From: a virus
Virus record (IMG/VR): IMGVR_UViG_3300023088_000111
Span: 1 to 26,291 of that record
Length of the DNA stretch: 26,291 nucleotides
Strand: one strand, 5' to 3'
The position numbers were made by a program, and so were the translations under genes. Shown here piece by piece: positions 21,688 through 26,291 of the stretch. Position 1 is the first letter of the stretch; each line of letters begins with the position of its first letter. The notes under the pieces were generated by a model. The model searched no databases. It was not told the DNA's origin and was given only the letters and a program-made list of their open reading frames with translations.

Positions 21688-23355
21688 TTACTCGGTTGTG
21701 GTTGCAGGTTGTTTTGTTGTTGCTGGCTCTGTGCCATTGGGTCCGTCGGGCTGCAGGGCGTCCATTTCGGCGCGGGACGGGCTGAGCTGCTCGCGCTTTG
21801 TCATCGTTTCACGGGCAAGCTCTGCAATCTGGTCGCGGTCCACGTCGAACTCGTCCATGAGGTCGTTGATGAACTTGGCTTCGATGGCCTTTTGCCGGAG
21901 GACATGGCGCCAGTCGTGGCCCATCTCCGCGCAGATGTCCTGGTAGTTTCTGACTCCGCACTTCAGCTCTTCCATCAGCGCGGACGAGTTCCGTCCGACG
22001 TCAACGGTCACAGAACGCGGCGGGCGGATCTCCATGTGCCACCACTGGTCGGGAGCGCCGTCCATCGAGCGGTCGTATTTAACCGCCCAGCTCATCGCCC
22101 ACAGATAGATTTCGCGGATGACGGCGGCGACAACGGCGGATCGTGACCGGAAGAAGCTGGCGGCCGTATCGAGGTCGGCCCGGGTGACGGTGCCCTGAAG
22201 CGAGAACGGCAGGACGAGAAGTGAGCTGATGCCAACGCCGGCGCAAATCTTTCGGACGAGGTAATCCCAGTAATCCTTCGTGGCAACGGACGGGCGCGTG
22301 CTTTGGAATTGCTCGAACTTTTCGCCGGTGGCCATGTAAACCGTCCGGCCTCCGTTCGTGACTTCGTAGAACAGCGGCGCCGTCTTGTTGACCGGATTGC
22401 CGGCGGCGTCCTGGCCCTGGATCTGCCACTTCTGACGGCGCGATGACGACGTGTTGGCCTCGCCCGGCTTGTTGGTGATGACGTTGGAAACCTCCGCCGC
22501 AGCCTTGGCCGCCTTCATCTCCAACATCTGCAAATCGTCGAGGTCGTGAAGGTCGTTCATCACCGGGTAGAGCAGCGGCAATCCGCGATACATTCCGGGC
22601 CGGCACGGCTCGAACAGGTGGATGATCCGGTTGCCGTCGATCGGCTCGTAAGCCCCGGTCGTCACGGTCGGAAACAAGTTGGACGGGTAGAACGAGACGT
22701 CATCGGTTCGCACCCAGTAGCGGCGCGGGCGGCCCGTCGGGTGTCCGCTCGGGTCCGGCCAGAATTCGATTCCGTCCACAATCGACTTGCCTTCTTCGGA
22801 TCGGAGATGAGGCGGTGTTCCGACGCGATGCCCTTCGATAAGCTGAATCCGTGGGAACCCGCTCTGCGGCGAAAACGTTTTGTAGATGAACACCTCGCCG
22901 TCAACAAACCAGGCGCGCGTCATTATCGACTGAAGCACGCCGAACGGCTGCAGGCCGCTCACGTCCGGGAATTTGCACCACTGCTTCCACCACATTCCGG
23001 CGCACTGGTTCCAATCCTCACCGCCCTGATCAGCGGGACAGCTCGGGATGACCTTCAACCCATCGGCACCGACGGTGAACTGCTCGAACACGTCGGCCAA
23101 CCGGTTGACTATGGCGTTGTTCCGCTCCCAATAGCGGGACCGTCGGAGAAGCTCAAGGCGAGTGGAGGCGTCGGCGTCGAACCTGGCGTCTTGGACGGAG
23201 GCAGGTAAATAACTCCGATCGCCCCACATCTGATACGCGGCCTCATAGCGGTTCACCGGCAGCGCGCGGCGCTTCGCGCGGTGCTTGGCCTTCGGCCTGG
23301 CCGCTGAGTGTCTGGATGTGGCGCGCTTCTTCATCCTCAATAGCGACCCACCCAT
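21688..23355 (-). CDS. portal protein (lambda gpB-type)
   Basis: The 555-residue product has the hallmarks of lambda-type portals. A basic N-terminus is followed by a helical RLELLRRSRYWERNNAIVNRL segment. GADGLKVIPS, the WF-VDGEVFI strand, a P-Y-P stretch (IIHLFEPCRPGMYRGLPLLYPVM), the LDDLQMLEMKAAKAAAEVSN helix and a FSLQGTVTRADLDTAASFFRSR region come next. It forms the dodecameric DNA entry ring of the procapsid. The start could be ATG 23355 (19-bp overlap with the gene before) or ATG 23334 (two bases after that gene's stop). Neither has a good ribosome site, and I give the longer form. The C-terminus is Pro/Thr-rich. Confidence 0.9.
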   Translation of the reverse strand: MGGSLLRMKKRATSRHSAARPKAKHRAKRRALPVNRYEAAYQMWGDRSYLPASVQDARFDADASTRLELLRRSRYWERNNAIVNRLADVFEQFTVGADGLKVIPSCPADQGGEDWNQCAGMWWKQWCKFPDVSGLQPFGVLQSIMTRAWFVDGEVFIYKTFSPQSGFPRIQLIEGHRVGTPPHLRSEEGKSIVDGIEFWPDPSGHPTGRPRRYWVRTDDVSFYPSNLFPTVTTGAYEPIDGNRIIHLFEPCRPGMYRGLPLLYPVMNDLHDLDDLQMLEMKAAKAAAEVSNVITNKPGEANTSSSRRQKWQIQGQDAAGNPVNKTAPLFYEVTNGGRTVYMATGEKFEQFQSTRPSVATKDYWDYLVRKICAGVGISSLLVLPFSLQGTVTRADLDTAASFFRSRSAVVAAVIREIYLWAMSWAVKYDRSMDGAPDQWWHMEIRPPRSVTVDVGRNSSALMEELKCGVRNYQDICAEMGHDWRHVLRQKAIEAKFINDLMDEFDVDRDQIAELARETMTKREQLSPSRAEMDALQPDGPNGTEPATTKQPATTTE

Positions 23356-23789
23356 CGAAGCGTGGTGAAGTCGCGTTGCAAACTGGTGACGGTCTGGAAG
23401 CGGTCATCGGCCATCATCACCGCGAAGATTGTCGGATCGTCCGGGTCTGTGTTGCCCTGCCCTGAAAGATTGGTGACGGCGTCGTTGTAAACCTCACGCA
23501 TCTCCTGAGCGAAGCCGAAAACATCCTCCTGAGTGAACGACCGCCACACCAGCGGCGGCGCCCACCGAACCTCCTGACCGAGCCCGGTGCTGCCCAGGGA
23601 CAGCCGTCCGCTCTTCAGCGCGTTGAATCCCTGACGCTGAAAAGCCTTCATGGCTTCGAGGAGGGTTGCTATTGGGGCGTCAGCGCTCCCCGTCCCGGAA
23701 GCGAGGTCAGTTTCGGCGTTTGAATCCTGGACGGCGTCCAGTAGCGACTGAAGAAAACTGCGTTTTATCTCGGCTCGTAAGCTCGACAT
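23337..23789 (-). CDS. hypothetical protein upstream of portal (head-joining candidate)
   Basis: The 150-residue product (MSSLRAEIKRSFLQSLLDAVQDS...) starts at ATG 23789, the first gene after a terminator. It has two helical stretches (RAEIKRSFLQSLLDAVQ, TLLEAMKAFQRQGFNAL) and a C-terminal strand (RFQTVTSLQRDFTTLRWVGRY). Lambda places gpW here, but this protein is twice the size and I see no gpW signature. It is probably a head-joining or portal-associated protein by position only. The lack of a ribosome site and a TATAAG seven bases upstream suggest leaderless expression. Confidence 0.55.
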   Translation of the reverse strand: MSSLRAEIKRSFLQSLLDAVQDSNAETDLASGTGSADAPIATLLEAMKAFQRQGFNALKSGRLSLGSTGLGQEVRWAPPLVWRSFTQEDVFGFAQEMREVYNDAVTNLSGQGNTDPDDPTIFAVMMADDRFQTVTSLQRDFTTLRWVGRY

Positions 23790-23796
23790 TAATCAG

Positions 23797-23862
23797 CTTA
23801 TACGCCGACAGAATTGGATAAGCCTAATGCAAGTTGTGCAAGATTGGCCCGAGTGGATAAGC
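23797..23862 (-). promoter_or_regulatory. TTATCCA direct repeats and possible promoter upstream of portal operon
   Basis: The 9-mer TGGATAAGC occurs on the plus strand at 23815-23823 and 23854-23862, 39 bp apart. Read on the minus strand it is GCTTATCCA. One copy continues as TTATCCACT, one base from the DnaA-box consensus. A -10-like TATAAG lies at 23802-23797, seven bases before the ATG at 23789. No good -35 is seen. It may be a regulator-binding region or a DnaA site. No AT-rich unwinding element is apparent. Confidence 0.35.
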
Positions 23863-23893
23863 AAAAACGCGGCTGGAAGTTAGTCCCACCGCG
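23863..23893 (-). terminator. intrinsic terminator after the terminase block
   Basis: On the minus strand CGCGG (23893-23889) pairs with CCGCG (23872-23868). The stem extends by about five more pairs (TGGGA with TTCCA, one bulge), closes with loop CTAAC, and is followed at once by TTTTT (23867-23863). This is a classical Rho-independent shape. It lies between the small helix-turn-helix gene and the portal operon. The rest of the 23790-24013 gap shows no coding sequence. Confidence 0.7.
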
Positions 23894-24013
23894 CTTTGTA
23901 AGTGCCGTTCCTCGCCTAACCACGCCGAGCTGAAACCCTCGAAAACACCCCACCATCCATGCAGGTGGCGTGCGTCAAGTCTCGCCCTGGCTCAACGTGG
24001 AGCGACGTTTTCG

Positions 24014-24280
24014 TCAATGCGGCCATCCGATGCCCAACAAGCGCTCCAGCCGCGCCACCCGTTCAACAATCGTGTCGGCGGGCAAATGCAGGATGCTGGC
24101 TTCGATGAGTCCTCGCGCTGACAACGACCGGAGCACAAGCTGAGCGTCGTAGAGAACCACTCTCGAATTTAGGTCGCGCCGCGCCGCAGAAAGTCCGAGC
24201 TTGCGCTCATTGTTTTTGACCATCGCGCAGCTCATGTTGAGCATCTGGGCGATTTCTTTGCGCGTGAACGTCCGCCTCAC
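24014..24280 (-). CDS. helix-turn-helix protein, candidate terminase small subunit
   Basis: The 88-residue product starts at GTG 24280 (GTGA overlap). Residues about 6-30 (TRKEIAQMLNMSCAMVKNNERKLGL) form a helix-turn-helix like those of MerR/winged-helix DNA binders. A strand-helix VVLYDAQLVLRSL, close to the pattern in lambda Nu1 (VLYDSAAVIRWY), follows. The C-terminus is a coiled helix (ADTIVERVARLERLLGIGW). Nu1-like proteins recognise cos DNA. In lambda the small subunit precedes the large one, whereas this gene follows it, so a transcription regulator is the alternative. Confidence 0.6.
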   Translation of the reverse strand: MRRTFTRKEIAQMLNMSCAMVKNNERKLGLSAARRDLNSRVVLYDAQLVLRSLSARGLIEASILHLPADTIVERVARLERLLGIGWPH

Positions 24281-24498
24281 TGCTTTCCTCCGTCGGGTGG
24301 GATGCGCCGGAACGGTATGATGTGCGGCTCCGTTGCGGCCTTCAGCGCCTGGTCCTGGACGTTGCGAATGATGTCAGCCTTCGACAGCTCGATGATGCCG
24401 ATCATCTGGCTCAGGTCCATCTGCCCAGTGTTCAGCCCATGGACGATGGCGCCATTGACCAGGACTTTCAGCGCGCCGTTGAATTCGGATGCGGTCAC
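24277..24498 (-). CDS. hypothetical protein, 73 residues
   Basis: I start at GTG 24498, which forms a GTGA overlap with the stop of the preceding gene. The longer frame to 24552 lies inside that gene. The product is a helical protein (ASEFNGALKVLVNGAIVHGL, LSQMIGIIELSKADIIRN) with a basic Pro/Gly end (HIIPFRRIPPDGGKQ). No family is recognised. Tight packing between the terminase-adjacent gene and the helix-turn-helix gene is the main support. Confidence 0.55.
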   Translation of the reverse strand: MTASEFNGALKVLVNGAIVHGLNTGQMDLSQMIGIIELSKADIIRNVQDQALKAATEPHIIPFRRIPPDGGKQ

Positions 24499-24785
24499 AG
24501 AATGTCCTCCATCGCGCCGCCGAGCCGCTCGCCGAACTTGTCCACGCACCATTCCCGAAACGAGTGGTAGCCCTCGGCCTTGTAGGTCCGGCTGTCGCGC
24601 ACGGTCCGGAGCGCGGCCACCTGCTTCAGCACCATGTGGACACAGAGAGTGCTGTCATCCTCGCCCTGCGGCGTCGCGGGTATCGCCCGGATCGGTGCCG
24701 CTTCCGGGCTGGTGTATAGCTCGGATGCCGGTGGACAGTTCGTTGGCGCTGGTCCGGGGTCACTTGGTTTCTTTGGGTGTTTCAT
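24495..24785 (-). CDS. hypothetical protein with a 'SFREWC' motif
   Basis: The product is 96 residues from ATG 24785, overlapping the end of the terminase gene by 26 bp. The first half is Pro/Ala-rich and disordered. The second half (TVRDSRTYKAEGYHSFREWCVDKFG) follows a pattern common in small phage and plasmid proteins, in which 'DSRxY...GYxSFxxWCxxxxG' forms a helical DNA- or protein-binding unit. That likeness is from memory. The function is unknown. Confidence 0.6.
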   Translation of the reverse strand: MKHPKKPSDPGPAPTNCPPASELYTSPEAAPIRAIPATPQGEDDSTLCVHMVLKQVAALRTVRDSRTYKAEGYHSFREWCVDKFGERLGGAMEDIL

Positions 24786-26291
24786 TTGTCTTTTCGTTTT
24801 TATTGTCTTCCACCGCGTAAGCTCCGATCAATTCCGCCATCTCGGCCTGCACTGCGATGCACGCCGCGCACCAGCGCAGGTCGTCGCGTTTGCGCACCTG
24901 GACCCATTGCGGCACCGTCTCGTTCGTGCGCGGCACCTTGCGCGTCTGCAATTCCCAGGACTCCATGTGACTCAGGAAGTCCGAAGAAACGTCGGATGGA
25001 ATCTCGTATTTCACGGTGCCGCCGTTCATCAGAAAATGCAGCCGCTCCAGGCTCCCGTAAAGGCTCATGTGCCAGAACTCCGGCTCTTCGTCCGGGTCCT
25101 CTCGTGACGGCGGCAGGCCGATCATCTGGTAAAGCGGTTTGGGCACGGAGAATATCCGCCGGCTACCGTCCGGGTGCGGGAAGAGTTGCGCCGGCTCGAC
25201 TTTGACCGCGTTGTAACCGTGCTTCAAACAGAAGGCGTAAACATTCTCCGAATCATGGCTGGAATCCACGGCGACACAGAGCGGATTGACGGCATGCCGG
25301 TTGCAGTTGTCCGCCACCTCTTCATCCGTCAGGCATTTGCCTTCCCACACCACAAGGAAATGCGGCACCAGCTCGATGGACTCCTTGCCGTTCGGGAGTT
25401 TCTTTCGGACTTCGTCCAGCGCCACGTCCTGGATCATCTGCCACCAGTGCGGCAGTTCGCCGGCGGCCCGGGTGCCCTGCTGCCGGTCCACTGACGAGAA
25501 CCGCGCGGCGCGCTTTGGCAACCCGGTCCTGTCCTTCTTTATCAGCGCGCTCACCCTCACGGACTGCATCATCGGGCGGTCTTCCATCACGTCCACGAAC
25601 TGGCTCTCCCGCTCGCGCAGATAATCGAACCACGGTTTCGGGTCCCCGAGCTTCATGGCCCGCAGCGCGAGGTGCTTTTGTTTTATCAGCGCAATCCATG
25701 GGATGTAATCCACGGCCACGGCTTCCAGGATGAAGCTGCGCTCGCCGGCCTGCGCTCCCTGATTGTGCGGGGTCGAATACCGCCCGGACAGCGACAGCGC
25801 CCGACGTTCGCCAACGGTATCGCGCACGCGATACTCGCAGGGCATCTGGAAAAAGACGCTGGACCTCAGCCGCTCGTAGTTCACGTCGCCGCCTTCCATG
25901 CGGCAGCCGTCCATGTCGTAGCGCAGGCCTCCGAGCTGCGGCTGTTTCTCATCCCAGCGCGCGTGCATCTCGTGATATTTGCCGCAGCCCGGACACTTCA
26001 CTTCCCATTCCTCCTGTGTCCCGGAGAGAAACGCCTGGTGCAACTGGTCGCCCTTGTGGCTGGCGTTCGAGATGTTGAAAATGACCGAATTCCAGAAAGC
26101 CGTCGTGCGGCCGTAAGCCTGCTCCAACCGTCCGGGAATCCAATTCTCGGCATCGTGCAGCTCTTCGTTCACCTGGCCGCGAATGGAGTCGGACGCCACG
26201 CTGCGCTCGGTGCGGATGCCCTGCATGATGAAGTTTGTGTGCGGGAAAATCACGAGGCCATTTGCCCAATCGAATCGTTCCGTTGAGGTGC
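24760..26291 (-). CDS. terminase large subunit, GpA type (N-terminus cut by window edge)
   Basis: The frame is open to the right edge, leaving 510 visible residues. The N-terminal Walker A part lies outside. Visible in order are the end of the ATPase (LVIFPHTNFIMQGIRTERSVASDS, then NEELHDAENW, the likely Walker B acidic residues), a zinc-like CPGCGKYHEM after WEVK, as in the GpA family, and the C-terminal RNase H-like nuclease (NPLCVAVDSSHDSENVYAFCLKHG). GpA-type terminases cut concatemeric DNA at cos and pump it into the procapsid. A GTG at 26253 in this frame is not the true start, since TERFDWANGL precedes it in frame. Confidence 0.9.
   Translation of the reverse strand, partial: TSTERFDWANGLVIFPHTNFIMQGIRTERSVASDSIRGQVNEELHDAENWIPGRLEQAYGRTTAFWNSVIFNISNASHKGDQLHQAFLSGTQEEWEVKCPGCGKYHEMHARWDEKQPQLGGLRYDMDGCRMEGGDVNYERLRSSVFFQMPCEYRVRDTVGERRALSLSGRYSTPHNQGAQAGERSFILEAVAVDYIPWIALIKQKHLALRAMKLGDPKPWFDYLRERESQFVDVMEDRPMMQSVRVSALIKKDRTGLPKRAARFSSVDRQQGTRAAGELPHWWQMIQDVALDEVRKKLPNGKESIELVPHFLVVWEGKCLTDEEVADNCNRHAVNPLCVAVDSSHDSENVYAFCLKHGYNAVKVEPAQLFPHPDGSRRIFSVPKPLYQMIGLPPSREDPDEEPEFWHMSLYGSLERLHFLMNGGTVKYEIPSDVSSDFLSHMESWELQTRKVPRTNETVPQWVQVRKRDDLRWCAACIAVQAEMAELIGAYAVEDNKNEKTNETPKETK

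Noticed and set aside
23815-23862. Replication origin at the DnaA-like repeats
   Set aside because: Only two sites are seen, one of them two mismatches from consensus, with no AT-rich unwinding region and no replication gene nearby. Kept only as a possible regulatory repeat.

Overview
The window is a 26.3-kb piece of a tailed double-stranded DNA phage or prophage (Caudoviricetes). It carries lambda-type head genes and a siphovirus-like tail. I see no tail sheath, integrase, polymerase or rRNA/tRNA gene. Host assignment is inference only. Sec-type signal peptides, one beta-barrel-like protein ending in Phe and very dense GC-rich coding suggest a Gram-negative host. The style of the fibre proteins would suit Verrucomicrobiota or another PVC-group host, but no host marker gene is present.

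Layout from right to left, the direction of late transcription. At 26291-24014 lie the C-terminal two-thirds of a GpA-type terminase large subunit and three small genes, one with a Nu1-like helix-turn-helix. A 224-bp non-coding gap holds a good intrinsic terminator and a 9-bp direct repeat. At 23789-18130 is the head module: connector-like protein, portal, a small virion-like protein, one ORF joining ClpP-type protease, Cys-rich knuckle, scaffold and major capsid protein, a small protein with a signal peptide, and a connector. At 18133-14262 is the tail shaft: neck, terminator, tube, chaperone-like protein and tape measure. At 14265-12225 are three likely tail-tip proteins. At 12228-3868 is a run of fibre-like and membrane genes, most with an N-terminal signal peptide or membrane segment. 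The run ends in small membrane genes that could be the lysis cassette, then a signal-peptide beta-barrel candidate. A further gene and a strong terminator (3177-3128) close the operon. A patatin-like lipase (2931-2053) follows.

The left 2 kb has a different character. A rightward three-gene operon (1024-2059) encodes an unknown protein, a 60-residue helix-turn-helix protein and a stripped-down ATP-dependent DNA ligase lacking the OB domain. Its promoter carries two dyads. A leftward operon (680 to beyond position 1) encodes two small proteins and the start of a DUF6745-like protein with a 12-bp minisatellite. An interleaved inverted-repeat structure lies between the two operons.

Most late genes are joined by 4-bp ATGA/GTGA overlaps and are probably translationally coupled. 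The most unusual points are the protease-scaffold-capsid fusion, the cluster of exported fibre-like proteins, the minimal ligase and the patatin placed where a lysis gene would be expected.
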